44,861 bases of DNA from Candidatus Uhrbacteria bacterium (GCA_003453595.1 DMOG01000013.1:1-44861); one strand, 5' to 3'; positions 1 through 8,812 are shown, numbered from the stretch's first letter. Numbers and translations are program-made. The notes: a model not told the origin generated them from the letters alone.

Positions 1-9
1 TTATGTTAT

Positions 10-585
10 TCAGGAACAGGCCCTATAGGTATCTTTTTCAAGATTTTTTTCGTGCATTGCTTCAGATATGTCTGATCCGAAAATTTGGACGTTCTTTGGA
101 AAGTGGGATTTTATTTTACGAAGAGCAAGGCCTGTTCCTGAACCAAGATCCAAAATTTGAGCCCCATTGTTTAGTTCAAGTAAATCTGGATGTTGCACAC
201 CTAATTTATCCAGTTGCATTAGACTGCCGTCATCTTCAGATGCAGCTTCGGAATAGCCTTTTGCTACTTCAGAGTTTGTCCAAAATTCACCTACCGTTGA
301 CGCTGTAGATTTTGCAAGATCTAGCACTTCTTGAATTGAAACAGGAATTTTTAAATCTGATGCGTCAAGAATATGTCTTGCAACATCGTCATCCCCGCGA
401 GATACAGACTCCAAAATTTGATTCCAAACTTGTAGTGTCAAAACGTTCTCTTCATATGGCAAGGCATCAAGCCAGTTTCTCAAAGTCTCGAGACGCTCTT
501 CACGACAGTTTGGACATTGATTTGGGATATTCCCATGAGGACACATGCCAGTTGCTTTTTTAAAGTCTATTCCTTGTTTTTTCAT
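10..585 (-). pseudogene. SAM-dependent methyltransferase, C-terminally truncated
   Basis: The 191-residue frame starts at an ATG (585) and carries a Rossmann methyltransferase motif I (ILDLGSGTG, about residue 145) and an acidic strand-2 loop (IFGSDIS, about 167). The frame then stops after 20 more residues, so most of the catalytic fold (motifs IV to VI) is missing. The first 35 residues hold C-P-H-G-N-I-P-N-Q-C-P-N-C, a probable zinc knuckle that recurs in the gene at 31481. Either the gene is broken or the last codons reflect a frameshift or assembly join. The 14 bases at 9-22 are the reverse complement of 129-142 inside motif I. The substrate cannot be guessed. Confidence 0.6.
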
Positions 586-653
586 AAAATTGTAATGGTT
601 GTCCTATAGTGTACTTGGAAATTTACTTTAGTTCTAGCATCCGACTTGGGTCA

Positions 654-689
654 AATAAAAAAAACCTCAGTAACAACTGAGATTTTTTC
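654..689 (-). terminator. Bidirectional intrinsic terminator
   Basis: A perfect 6-bp stem CTCAGT/ACTGAG (666-671/676-681) with loop AACA has an A-run on the left and a T-run on the right. On the minus strand it reads stem then T8, so it ends the transcript of the gene at 722-1006. It could also act on plus-strand reads. Confidence 0.7.
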
Positions 690-721
690 TTGGCTCTGCA
701 TCGAGAAGGATGTTAGAACTA

Positions 722-1006
722 TTATTCGACAGTCTCACCGATCAACTTTAGAAGATTCTTCGCATCCTCTTGAGTATAAGACTCGTAAATATCTCCCTGT
801 CTCCTTCTTTGACCACCCACAATCGCTTTAAGGATGGCTACTTTTTGTTCATATGTGCCAGGTCGGTCTTGAAGAAGTTGTTCCATTAATCTTTTTTCAT
901 ATGCAAAATCCTCTTCCGATGGCCGAAAGCGCTCATCTATCGGGGGCAACTCACCCTTACCTGTTGGTCTTCTCCTTGCCTCCTCTGGTACAAATCGTTC
1001 GCTCAT
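722..1006 (-). CDS. Hypothetical protein (94 aa)
   Basis: Not recognised. I chose the ATG at 1006 (MSERFVPEE) because the longer frame up to 1063 opens with a TTG and lies in AT-rich upstream sequence. The protein is highly charged and soluble, with no membrane segment: an Arg/Pro-rich start (EEARRRPTGKGELPP), then a probable helical part rich in Glu, Lys, Gln and Arg. It stands alone, followed by a good terminator at 654-689. No Shine-Dalgarno site is visible, as for most genes here. Confidence 0.55.
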   Translation of the reverse strand: MSERFVPEEARRRPTGKGELPPIDERFRPSEEDFAYEKRLMEQLLQDRPGTYEQKVAILKAIVGGQRRRQGDIYESYTQEDAKNLLKLIGETVE

Positions 1007-1236
1007 AAAAATATTATTAATTATTACATCGATAATTTTACCATAGTTCTGAATTATATCCAAGTATCAAAAACCCTGCGTCGAAATTAGCAAAGGATTT
1101 CTGGCTCCGAATACTGAACGGGTACAGAACTCGCTTTCGAGCAATGATTCGGGGGTTGTTTCATGGGGTCTGGATAGCATGTGGGTCTCAGGTGAAATGA
1201 GACAGTATAATGGGGGGGTATCTCATTTGCAAATAC

Positions 1237-1859
1237 TTAGTCTGTATACCCCAACTTTTTCAAGGCTTCAGGCCACCAATCAAATTCATCCGAAAATTTC
1301 CTCATATTTTCATCAAACCATTTTCCAGTGGCTATCACATCGATTGCTTGACCGGCCATCGGCCCGTCCGTCACTTCAAAAAGTTTGAACCAGTCGGTTC
1401 CTAAACCAAGACGTAAGGCCAAAATAGAATGTCTAGCTCCTTGATTATCATCGGGATTGACATGGAACAAACGACGGAAAATTTCTAAAGCATCTTCCGT
1501 TTTACCTTCATCCCACAAAACCACTGCCCAAGTTTCGATTACCCTCATAAGATGTCGATTTTCCAACCAACCCCATAGCATCAAAACCGGCCAGTCGCCG
1601 TTTTTATCAACAATACGCAAAATCGCCCGTTCAAACGCTTGCTGTAGCAATTTTCGTCCTTCTTTTCCTCCAACGAGTTTAGCTAGATCCAAATATGGAT
1701 CGTAAAAACAGGATCTTGCTGAATAATTTTTTTCAAAGCCAACTTGGCCTTGTCGTTGGTGACACTATCTTCACCTAATTCGTAATAATCGTTCATTACT
1801 TTGTGATCTTTATCAATAAATTCTTTAATTCGTTTATGGCGTTTGGGATTGGTAATCAT
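1237..1859 (-). pseudogene. TPR-type helical repeat protein, single-base frameshift
   Basis: Two frames join into one protein of about 207 residues. The first runs from ATG 1859 (MITNPKRHKRIKEF...) to about 1709. The second continues from about 1703 to 1237 and holds TPR-like helices (WAVVLWDEGKTEDALEIFRR, about residues 115-135) with the typical NPDDNQGAR turn between helix pairs. The break falls in a run of five A (1704-1708; T5 on the coding strand). One extra T would restore the reading ...QDPVFYDPYLDLAKL.... It is either a recent pseudogene or a homopolymer sequencing error. No partner is evident, and TPR folds usually bind other proteins. Confidence 0.65.
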
Positions 1860-1881
1860 AAAAAATTATATGCTTATAATT

Positions 1882-2721
1882 TTAACCTTTTTTTAACCTC
1901 TTAACATCCTTACTTTTCAAAAAATTACTTTTTGATACTATCGGCCGTCCAATTTTTCTTTCAATTTGTTTTCTGGCCGTACCGGCAATTTGCCCACCGA
2001 CTCTGGCGTCATCCTTAAGCATTGGCAACCCTTTGCTGTCCTTGGTTCGATGAATTTCTGTTGTTGTTTTTTCGCTAAGCATGGTTAAAATCAATTCAAA
2101 ATCATCCATATGATCACGCAAATTTTCTCGTTTGAGTCCTTTGAGTTTTTTGTATTCACTTGGGGAAACACCAAAAGCGGCCTGAGAAATTTCCGCGGTT
2201 AAAATTTCGTAATCTTTTTGTTCTTGAGCCCCGCGTTTTTGCCATTCGTCAGTTAATTCCTCACGGACAGCTATACCGCGCATGCGTTTTTCAATCCAAT
2301 CGTCGGGATAACCTTTAAGTTTATAAAGTAATTTTGTTCGTTTAGTGGCCAGTTCGGGATTTTCGATTTCTTGTATGCGTTCGTACCCAACCTTAGCCAA
2401 CCAACGCTTTAACGGCTCGGCCTTCGGTGATGGAACAGATTGGATAATACGGAATATATTTTCGGTATTGGCACAATCTGTTTCGTATTTTTTGCCATCA
2501 GAAGACTCTAATTTCAGTTGTACCCAAATTGGGGACAACTGGTTATCAATAAATTCCCTTTGTTTAATTTTTCCCCAATATTGTCTTGGTGTTGGGCTAC
2601 CGGTTAAGGCCTCAATCACATCAACAATTGAAAAATACCATTCTTTATTAAAAATAGTTTTTCTTATTTCTTTGCCTTTGAATATAGCGATTTGGTAATT
2701 TGGGATTTGTTCGGTGGGCAT
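1882..2721 (-). CDS. BRO-N domain protein, DinD-like
   Basis: The N-terminal ~100 residues match the BRO-N fold found in phage antirepressors and DNA-damage-inducible protein D: IAIFKGKEIRKTIFNKEWYFSIVDVIEALTGSPTPRQYW. The middle (ENIFRIIQSVPSPKAEPLKRWLAKVGYERIQEIENPELA) is the conserved DinD-type continuation. The C-terminal half is helical and basic (GGQIAGTARKQIERKIGRPIVS). At 279 residues it fits chromosomal DinD-like proteins. Family members bind DNA or are SOS-linked; the role here is inferred. Start is ATG 2721 and no ribosome site is seen. Confidence 0.75.
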   Translation of the reverse strand: MPTEQIPNYQIAIFKGKEIRKTIFNKEWYFSIVDVIEALTGSPTPRQYWGKIKQREFIDNQLSPIWVQLKLESSDGKKYETDCANTENIFRIIQSVPSPKAEPLKRWLAKVGYERIQEIENPELATKRTKLLYKLKGYPDDWIEKRMRGIAVREELTDEWQKRGAQEQKDYEILTAEISQAAFGVSPSEYKKLKGLKRENLRDHMDDFELILTMLSEKTTTEIHRTKDSKGLPMLKDDARVGGQIAGTARKQIERKIGRPIVSKSNFLKSKDVKRLKKG

Positions 2722-2861
2722 AAATTGGTTTATTTAAGTTTATCACAAATTGCCGGAGTAGCTAAAATTTTGATAGTTGTGTGGCTACCTTTGTTATCAT
2801 ATCTTCGGACAAAGATGACTTTGAGGGATGGAAAAATTGTGGTTGAATAGAATTTAAAATC

Positions 2862-2888
2862 GTCACCAAATTTGGTGATGTTTTTTTG
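2862..2888 (-). terminator. Palindromic terminator
   Basis: TCACCAAATTTGGTGA is a perfect 16-base palindrome (2863-2878) followed on the plus strand by TG and seven T. On the minus strand it lies just beyond the SET gene stop (2897) and is followed by CGATTTT. It is probably the shared terminator of the SET gene. Confidence 0.5.
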
Positions 2889-2896
2889 TTTATACT

Positions 2897-3292
2897 CTAA
2901 TTTTCAATCCCTCTTCGCCTCAAGTCATCAACGCTCTCAAATTCCAAATAATTCTGTGTAAGTTCTTCGCCTTTTTGAACTTCACGAGTAGTTACTAAAT
3001 AAGCATCTGTATGCGTATCCTTTTGTGTAAGTGTGGCATTTTTTGAGTGATTGATAAACTTTGAGACATCAAAATCAACATGCCATTTTTGCAAAGACTT
3101 ATCAAAGAAACCCCACCAAAGTATTTCCCGTTGCTCGGCTTTGGTTAATGAGTCAAACTCTTTTTGTGTGATATTTAAATCAAGCAATGGACTAGCAGTA
3201 TAGACCAACTGGCCGGATTGCAAATTTTCTTCAGTAAATAAACCAACACCGTGCTTATCAGATTTATCGAGTTTGTATTTTATATGAATCAT
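2897..3292 (-). CDS. SET domain protein, short form
   Basis: A 131-residue protein with a compact SET fold: the GVGLFTEENLQSGQLVY start (residues ~16-31), the FINHSKNATL loop (~81-90) equivalent to the NHSC-x-PN SAM/lysine-channel motif, and GEELTQNYLEFES (~113-125) equivalent to GEEL-x-x-DY. SET proteins transfer methyl groups from SAM to lysine. The usual Cys of NHSC is Lys here and no post-SET cysteines follow, unlike the second SET gene at 30651. The target is unknown. It stands alone with a terminator at 2862-2888. Confidence 0.75.
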   Translation of the reverse strand: MIHIKYKLDKSDKHGVGLFTEENLQSGQLVYTASPLLDLNITQKEFDSLTKAEQREILWWGFFDKSLQKWHVDFDVSKFINHSKNATLTQKDTHTDAYLVTTREVQKGEELTQNYLEFESVDDLRRRGIEN

Positions 3293-3554
3293 ACTAATTT
3301 AGTATACCAGTTCTAACCATTTATTTACCACGAACACGAACTATAAACCACAAATCCTAGAAAATCACACGACACGCACGGACACAAAACTCGCTAAACT
3401 TACGGCCGGAATTCGAACCAACAAATTCCATAACAAAATATCCAAAAATTCGACTTTCACCGTTTCCCCCGCCCCACCCATGTCATTTGACTATGAGTGG
3501 GATTAGAACCATCTTCAGAGCCAAACCAACCGGGTGTTCGATCCCCACAAAAAT
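3293..3554. other. Intergenic stretch with tRNA-like debris
   Basis: No gene is seen. Fragments resembling tRNA T-arms occur (TTCGAACC near 3412; TTCGATCC near 3537), but no cloverleaf can be completed around them. They may be decayed tRNA copies beside the live tRNA-Asn gene. Confidence 0.25.
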
Positions 3555-3586
3555 AAAAAATGGACAGAATATTCTATCCATTTTTT
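3555..3586 (-). terminator. tRNA-Asn terminator
   Basis: A near-perfect inverted repeat: A6-TGGACAGAAT pairs with ATTCTATCCA-T6 with one wobble. It begins two bases after the encoded CCA of the tRNA and is followed on the minus strand by further T. It is the intrinsic terminator of the intron-containing tRNA. Confidence 0.75.
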
Positions 3587-3587
3587 A

Positions 3588-3913
3588 TGGCTCGGGGGGT
3601 GGGGTTCGAACCCACGACCCACTGGTTACACATGATCCTCTAGTTTCCTAAAGGGGTGGACTATATCTTCATCCTTCTTTTTCAAGTTAGGATGTGAGGC
3701 GCTTCCCGGCCCGTATAAACGAGCAAGTACTCCAGTTAAGGATAGTCTCTGAACCTGCCTTCCTGTTGAAGGATTGGCTGCTGATTACCATAGCTTTCGC
3801 CTTAGGCTTCCAGACAGTTCACCTCATTTCATTCCAATGTCTCCATCGGAAGCTGCGTTGGGCTCTCTTAGAGCGTGCCACAGCCAGTTGCTCTGCCACT
3901 GAGCTACCCCCGA
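3588..3913 (-). tRNA. tRNA-Asn(GUU) interrupted by a group I intron
   Basis: Exon 1 is 3913-3880 and exon 2 is 3628-3588. Spliced, they give a 75-nt cloverleaf: acceptor TCGGGGG/CCCCCGA, D-stem GCTC/GAGC, anticodon stem ACTGG/CCAGT with loop CTGTTAA (GUU), T-arm GTGGG-TTCGAAC-CCCAC, discriminator G and encoded CCA. U1:A72 and G73 are typical of bacterial tRNA-Asn. The intron sits between anticodon bases 35 and 36. The exon ends in U and the intron in G, as group I splicing requires. It is followed by its own terminator. Confidence 0.88.
3629..3879 (-). ncRNA. Group I intron (tRNA type, IC3-like), 251 nt
   Basis: The core elements are readable on the minus strand: Q-like AATCAGCAGCCAA (about 3785-3773), R-like GTTCAGAGACTA (about 3754-3743) and S-like AAGATATAGTCC (about 3669-3658). 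P7 pairs GACTA with TAGTC. An internal guide GCAGCT (about 3856-3851) pairs with the exon end GGCTGT and places a U-G wobble at the splice site. No homing endonuclease gene fits inside. The intron should self-splice with guanosine. Subgroup is inferred from resemblance to known tRNA introns. Confidence 0.85.
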
Positions 3914-4119
3914 ATGTTGCATTTATTCAATTAATGCATGAAAAGACTATCATAATACCAAAATTTCATCAAGCTCGATTGCCTGTGTGATTGCCTGTGG
4001 GCTTTTGTTATTGTTCTCGAGCCAACCCGATAACTGTCGAGCCTATAACGCTGTTTGTAACCTTTCCTATTTTTCTTTCGTCACCTTGAGAGTATTATAA
4101 GGATATATAATTTTTTCTT

Positions 4120-6612
4120 ATGAAAAAGGTTTATTTGGCAATTCCTGTGTTGATATTGTGTCTACTTGTGGCACGGTCCATATTTGCGCAAGCACTTGGA
4201 AACCGACTAAGCGGTAGAATTCTTCTGCAAGTCGAGCAGCATGGGGAGGCGTGGTATATCAATCCAACAGATGAGCAACGCTATTATATGGGCACAGCAT
4301 CGGACGCCTATAATTTAATGCGCAGTCTTGGCTTGGGAATTACTGATAAGGATTTAGCAACAATTCCGTTGTCCACCGAGATGAGCAAATATTCTTCCAT
4401 CGCGTCACGCTTGAGCGGTCGAATTCTCTTGCAAGTCGAACAGCATGGAGAAGCGTGGTATATCAATCCTACTGATTTGAAGCGCTATTACATGGGTACG
4501 GCATCAGATGCATATAATTTGATGCGCAGTCTTGGCTTGGGAATTACTGATGTAGATCTCTCGTCCGTACCTGTTTCAAATACGGCCACTCCCTCAGCTA
4601 GTGAATCATCTTCCAGTTCCTCGTTCGGTTCTACTTCTGGTCAAAGCACAACATTCATGGATGCTTATCGTGTTGATGTTACCACATATGCTGGTGGAAT
4701 TTCACAAACAAGCGATGGCGGGTATCTTATGAATGGCCAAACAGATGATTTGGATCCATTTTTCCCACCAGAAGGATTCATTATAAAAACAAATTCAAGT
4801 GGTGATGTTGTTTGGTCCAAGCTTTTTCAATCATTCGAGTACACCACTGACCCTATGGCTTCGCCATACGGGGAGGAGGACGGACAGGAAATTATTGAAA
4901 CATCTGACGGTGGCGTGGTGGCAGTTGGAAACCTCATCGGATTTACTGATGACGCGTATGTTGAAACGAAAGAAAATTGGGATGATGTTTTCATTACTAA
5001 GCTTGATGCAGATGGAACGCATTTGTGGACAAAAATGATTGGGGATTATGGTACGGATGCGGTAAGCCAAGTATTTGAAACAATTGATAGCGGAATTCTC
5101 GTTTCACTCATGGTTGACGAATTGTGCAATTGTTCAGAGCCAGTTGATGCAAACAAACATTATGTATTGGTTAAATATAATTCCGCCGGTGTGCGTCAAT
5201 GGGTGAAGCAGACAAGCTTCATGAAAAGTTCGCTCTACACTGATCCATTCATAATTCGTGAAACATCTGATGGGTTCATTATGATCGGGCAAGCTGAAAC
5301 GCCAGATGATTCCGGATACATGAATTCCACAATTTCAACAATCACAAAAACAGATGAGAATTTAAATGTGCAGTGGTCGAAAAGTCTGGAAGCCATTCCT
5401 CAATCATATGCCAATGTAACAGTGAATGACGACGGAACCTATGAACTCGGTTACACAACTATGCACATTAGCGCCGGGGATTTTCAGGATGTTGAAACTA
5501 CATCAGACGGGGGATATATTACATTCGGATTTTTCTACTCACTCATCACACAAGGAAGCTATTCGGTCTACACCCCTTCAACAAAAGTAATGCTTGCCGC
5601 AACAAAATTTGATAGCTCGGGTAATTTAATGTGGGTAAAAAGCATCGAAAGTGACATGGAGAAAAAAGAAAATCTTTTTTACGGAACGAAAACCGCAGAT
5701 GGAAATTATGTGATTATGCTCAATAGTTATCTTGATGGCGATAAATTAGATGAATATATAAATGATCCAATAAAATACCTTTCCGTATATCTAACATCTG
5801 GCGCATTCGTTTTAAAAGTAAATGAAGATTTTGATCTCTTGTGGTCCAAAACCATAGCGTCAAATGATTACATCGCGCCACTTGATTTGCAACCAACATC
5901 AGATGGTGGCGTAGTAATTGGTGGATATTATATCTCGCCAGATATTGCAACAGTGCGATTTGGGGAGAATGTGTACTACCAAGACGGACTTCTCATTAAA
6001 TTGGATGTTAACGGGAATGCGTCGGGTGGAGATAGTTGGATTTCCGATTATGTGACATTCATCGCGGCAGACGTGAGTCCGTATGTGACTACAGAGGAGA
6101 TGTTGGTCTCTATGGATGATTTCGTATTCCAGGTTGATGAAACGCCAACACCTGCCGTGCCAACGCACGCAACCACGGCTGAAAGTTTGATTATTCCAGT
6201 TACTTCATCAGTTGTTGCAGATACAGACACATCTTTGGCAAAGGTTCCAACAACATCCGGGGCAGAGACAAAAACCTGGGCACAAATCACTTATGAAGAT
6301 GTCGTAGCAATCGAGCCAGTAAATGCTAAGAGCCAGGAGATACATGATGATCTCACCCCAATTCTCAACGATATTTTTACCAACGAGGTGAAATTGCGTG
6401 ATAATATGGCAGGATATTCACTTGACTATACATTTGGTCGCGTGGTGACACAGGCGGATGTTGATGCAGTTCGAGATTCTCTTGAGACAATTGGATATAC
6501 AACATACGACTCGGGAAATGGCATGCTTACCATGATGAAGGTTGGATATACCCTTAGCATGACATTCTCTATTTATAATCAAAACAAGGGCACCTTAGGC
6601 GTCACATTTTGA
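4120..6612 (+). CDS. Large secreted surface protein with duplicated GEAWYINP module
   Basis: 830 residues with a signal peptide (MKKVYLAIPVLILCLLVARSIFAQA). Residues 29-76 and 97-144 are near-identical copies of a module running from RLSGRILLQVEQHGEAWYIN to GLGITD, known to me from many CPR exported proteins without assigned function. A Ser/Thr-rich linker (~155-178) follows. Residues ~180-650 repeat a T-S-D-G-G-Y/V-hydrophobic motif about every 50-60 residues, suggesting a beta-propeller. The C-terminal ~180 residues hold a Thr/Val-rich linker and a small alpha/beta tail. No sortase motif or C-terminal membrane anchor is obvious. Likely exported and exposed, possibly for attachment; function unknown. 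It is transcribed alone and ends at the terminator at 6634. Confidence 0.8.
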   Translation: MKKVYLAIPVLILCLLVARSIFAQALGNRLSGRILLQVEQHGEAWYINPTDEQRYYMGTASDAYNLMRSLGLGITDKDLATIPLSTEMSKYSSIASRLSGRILLQVEQHGEAWYINPTDLKRYYMGTASDAYNLMRSLGLGITDVDLSSVPVSNTATPSASESSSSSSFGSTSGQSTTFMDAYRVDVTTYAGGISQTSDGGYLMNGQTDDLDPFFPPEGFIIKTNSSGDVVWSKLFQSFEYTTDPMASPYGEEDGQEIIETSDGGVVAVGNLIGFTDDAYVETKENWDDVFITKLDADGTHLWTKMIGDYGTDAVSQVFETIDSGILVSLMVDELCNCSEPVDANKHYVLVKYNSAGVRQWVKQTSFMKSSLYTDPFIIRETSDGFIMIGQAETPDDSGYMNSTISTITKTDENLNVQWSKSLEAIPQSYANVTVNDDGTYELGYTTMHISAGDFQDVETTSDGGYITFGFFYSLITQGSYSVYTPSTKVMLAATKFDSSGNLMWVKSIESDMEKKENLFYGTKTADGNYVIMLNSYLDGDKLDEYINDPIKYLSVYLTSGAFVLKVNEDFDLLWSKTIASNDYIAPLDLQPTSDGGVVIGGYYISPDIATVRFGENVYYQDGLLIKLDVNGNASGGDSWISDYVTFIAADVSPYVTTEEMLVSMDDFVFQVDETPTPAVPTHATTAESLIIPVTSSVVADTDTSLAKVPTTSGAETKTWAQITYEDVVAIEPVNAKSQEIHDDLTPILNDIFTNEVKLRDNMAGYSLDYTFGRVVTQADVDAVRDSLETIGYTTYDSGNGMLTMMKVGYTLSMTFSIYNQNKGTLGVTF
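4204..4551 (+). repeat. Internal 144-bp direct duplication within the surface protein gene
   Basis: Bases 4204-4347 and 4408-4551 encode the two GRILLQVE...GITD modules. They are highly similar at DNA level with mostly silent differences, so the duplication is either fairly recent or homogenised. A 60-bp spacer separates them. Confidence 0.8.
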
Positions 6613-6633
6613 AAAAACCAATATCAAAAAAGG

Positions 6634-6668
6634 AAAAAAACAGAACGGATATTCCGTTCTGTTTTTTA
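6634..6668. terminator. Shared terminator of convergent genes
   Basis: A-run, ACAGAACGGA, loop TAT, TCCGTTCTGT, T-run: a perfect 10-bp stem with runs on both sides. It serves both the surface protein gene (plus) and the zinc-ribbon gene (minus). Confidence 0.85.
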
Positions 6669-6672
6669 TTTC

Positions 6673-7287
6673 TTATTTCTTTGCCTTTGCCTTAGCTTTT
6701 GTTTTCTTGGCTTTCTTTTCCTTCTTTGCTTTTACTTCTTCTTTCTCAATCTTTGTTTTCTTGGCTTTCTTGTCTTTCTTTTCCTTAACCTCTTCGATTC
6801 CCTCGATCCCTTCAACATCTTCAATAAGATCAAGTCCATCGATCTCTTCGTAAACCTCACCATCAACTGCTCCAGACAATTCCATAAGCAAGCTGATCAT
6901 CTTGTCCATCTTGATTCCAATAGTCTTTAGTTGCTTAACAACTTCATCATTGTTGTCTCGTGGTGTGCTTTGGTAAGCAGGCTTGTCAGATCGTGGTCTA
7001 TCAAAGCTTCGTGGACGATCAAGTGATCGACTGTCATCTTTTCGGAAACAGTTACTACAGTATACTGGCTTGCTTCCAGTTGGTTTAAAAGGAACCTCAC
7101 ATCTCTCACCACACTCAGCACAGGTTGCACTATGCATTTGTGGACGATCATCACGATCGCCGCCGCGATCACCATCTCGCTTCCATGTATTAATTGATCC
7201 AAAATCTCTTCCACCGCGACCGCCTCGGTCTCCGCCTCTCTTATCTTTCCAACCCCCAGAACTCTGGTTGTTTGTATAATTTCCCAT
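6673..7287 (-). CDS. RGG-box and CxxC zinc-ribbon protein
   Basis: 204 residues. The N-terminus (1-50) is rich in RGG/DRGG repeats, a typical RNA-binding composition. A four-Cys zinc ribbon follows (CAECGERC at about residues 55-62, then PFKPTGSKPVYCSNCF), a form common in CPR genomes. Residues ~125-150 form a helix, then an acidic stretch and a Lys-rich tail (KKAKKTKAKAKAKK). It lies 8 bases after the ABC-F gene on the same strand, so the two are probably co-transcribed, which fits a ribosome or RNA-linked role. That role is inference. Confidence 0.75.
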   Translation of the reverse strand: MGNYTNNQSSGGWKDKRGGDRGGRGGRDFGSINTWKRDGDRGGDRDDRPQMHSATCAECGERCEVPFKPTGSKPVYCSNCFRKDDSRSLDRPRSFDRPRSDKPAYQSTPRDNNDEVVKQLKTIGIKMDKMISLLMELSGAVDGEVYEEIDGLDLIEDVEGIEGIEEVKEKKDKKAKKTKIEKEEVKAKKEKKAKKTKAKAKAKK

Positions 7288-7295
7288 ATAATTTA

Positions 7296-8753
7296 TTATT
7301 TAATTAACTTGTCTAGTTCAAGTGTTTGATTAAAACTTATTTGTTTAACAAAGTCTTCTGCGTGGCTCACAACAATCATGCATCCTTCAAATTCATTTAA
7401 TGCCTTGGCAATAACAGGTAAATGACGGAAGTTAATGTGATTAGTGGGCTCATCAAATATCAACAGTCCCGGTCCTTGCAAAACAAATCTTGCAAAACAT
7501 AGTAGACCTTTTTGTCCCTCCGACAGTGCCCCGACCGGGGTTGCCAAAGCGTCTCCGTTAAGTAAGAACTTTGCAGCTGTATGCCTGATTGTTTGATCAT
7601 CTGGCACATCCATCATTGATGACAATGATGCATAGGCTGTTTCTGAAAGATCCAATCCCGAGAAGTCTTGTCGATAATAACCGACCTTTACTTCTGGCGC
7701 AATCACTGCCTGAGGACTTTTTCCTTCAGCTAGTGTTCGCAAAAGTGTACTTTTTCCAATTCCATTTGGCCCTGAAATAAGTAAATGATCTTTTCTCTTT
7801 AATTGTAGATCAATTTTTGCCTGGTGAGGCTCATGATCTTTAATTACCTTTACCTCGGAAAGACTTACGATTTTGTCTGTAAAATGTTGGGCAGGAATTT
7901 TAAATTCGCTGATGGTGCGATCATCTCGCCGAACATCAACCATATTTTCTTCTGCCTGTGCAACTTCGTCTCGAAGCTTGCTTGCCAACTTACGCATTTT
8001 ACCACCTTTGTGTGCAAAGAAGTTAACTTTATCTTTTCTGTCTTGTATTGTTTTGAGCAACTGTGCATTTTTTGCTCGATCGCGTTCGACTCGTGCCGCG
8101 ATTTCTTCAACAACATCTGTGTAGTTCCCATCATACTTTTCCACTAATCCTGTGAAAATATCAAGATTCAAAACGCCTTCTGTAAAGCTATTTAGAAAAT
8201 CTGCATCATGGGAAATTACAAGCGCCGTTTTAGGATACATTATCAAGAACATTGTTAAGTGATCGATTCCATCCCGATCAAGATTATTGGTTGGCTCGTC
8301 TAACAACAGAATATCTGGTTCTTGAATCAAGGCATAAGCAAGTAGTAGTCGCGCCTGCTGTCCGCCTGACAGTTCACCAACAATTTTATCCAATGTTGTT
8401 TTAAGATTTACGACCTCAAGCACACCAGCGATTTTTTTATCAAGATTGTGAGGGACTTCTCCAAAAGCATGAGCAAAATAGTCACGAACTGATTCTACAA
8501 GATGTTCCCGAGCCATAACTTGTCTTGTGGTAGCAATAGTTGCGCCTTGCTTTAGATGGATATTTCCTTTGTCTGGTTCTAATTCTCCAGATATTAATTT
8601 GAAGATTGTACTTTTGCCTGCTCCATTTTGACCCATAAGAGTCAATTTTGAGTCTTCTCTAACTGAAAAACTTGCCTCACGCAGAATTGGCTTTTCTGTT
8701 GTGTAGCCAAAAGTTACATCTTCAAAACGGACAACTACATTTCCTATACTCAT
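7296..8753 (-). CDS. ABC-F family ATPase
   Basis: 485 residues with two ABC cassettes and no membrane segment. Cassette 1 has Walker A GQNGAGKST, signature LSGGQQARLLLAYAL and Walker B ILLLDEPTNNLD. Cassette 2 has GPNGIGKST, an altered signature LSEGQKGLLCFARFV and LLIFDEPTNHIN. A charged linker of about 80 residues joins them, as in ABC-F translation factors (Uup/EttA type) that act on the ribosomal E site. The closest subfamily cannot be told. A promoter-like TATACA lies only about 14 bases upstream of the ATG, so the mRNA may be nearly leaderless. Confidence 0.88.
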   Translation of the reverse strand: MSIGNVVVRFEDVTFGYTTEKPILREASFSVREDSKLTLMGQNGAGKSTIFKLISGELEPDKGNIHLKQGATIATTRQVMAREHLVESVRDYFAHAFGEVPHNLDKKIAGVLEVVNLKTTLDKIVGELSGGQQARLLLAYALIQEPDILLLDEPTNNLDRDGIDHLTMFLIMYPKTALVISHDADFLNSFTEGVLNLDIFTGLVEKYDGNYTDVVEEIAARVERDRAKNAQLLKTIQDRKDKVNFFAHKGGKMRKLASKLRDEVAQAEENMVDVRRDDRTISEFKIPAQHFTDKIVSLSEVKVIKDHEPHQAKIDLQLKRKDHLLISGPNGIGKSTLLRTLAEGKSPQAVIAPEVKVGYYRQDFSGLDLSETAYASLSSMMDVPDDQTIRHTAAKFLLNGDALATPVGALSEGQKGLLCFARFVLQGPGLLIFDEPTNHINFRHLPVIAKALNEFEGCMIVVSHAEDFVKQISFNQTLELDKLIK

Positions 8754-8812
8754 AGCAGCGGAATGTATACCACATTATTCACAAAAATACCAGCCTTGGC
8801 CTATTAATTTGC

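Noticed and set aside
3588..3913. Reading the split tRNA as His(GUG) or Thr(UGU)
   Set aside because: Shifting the splice point by two bases gives other anticodons, but only the Asn(GUU) reading has a guide sequence pairing with U-G at the exon end, a CTGTTAA loop, and the U1:A72/G73 ends typical of tRNA-Asn.
3694..3990. Plus-strand open frame of 98 codons
   Set aside because: It lies over the intron and tRNA exon on the other strand and has no protein features.
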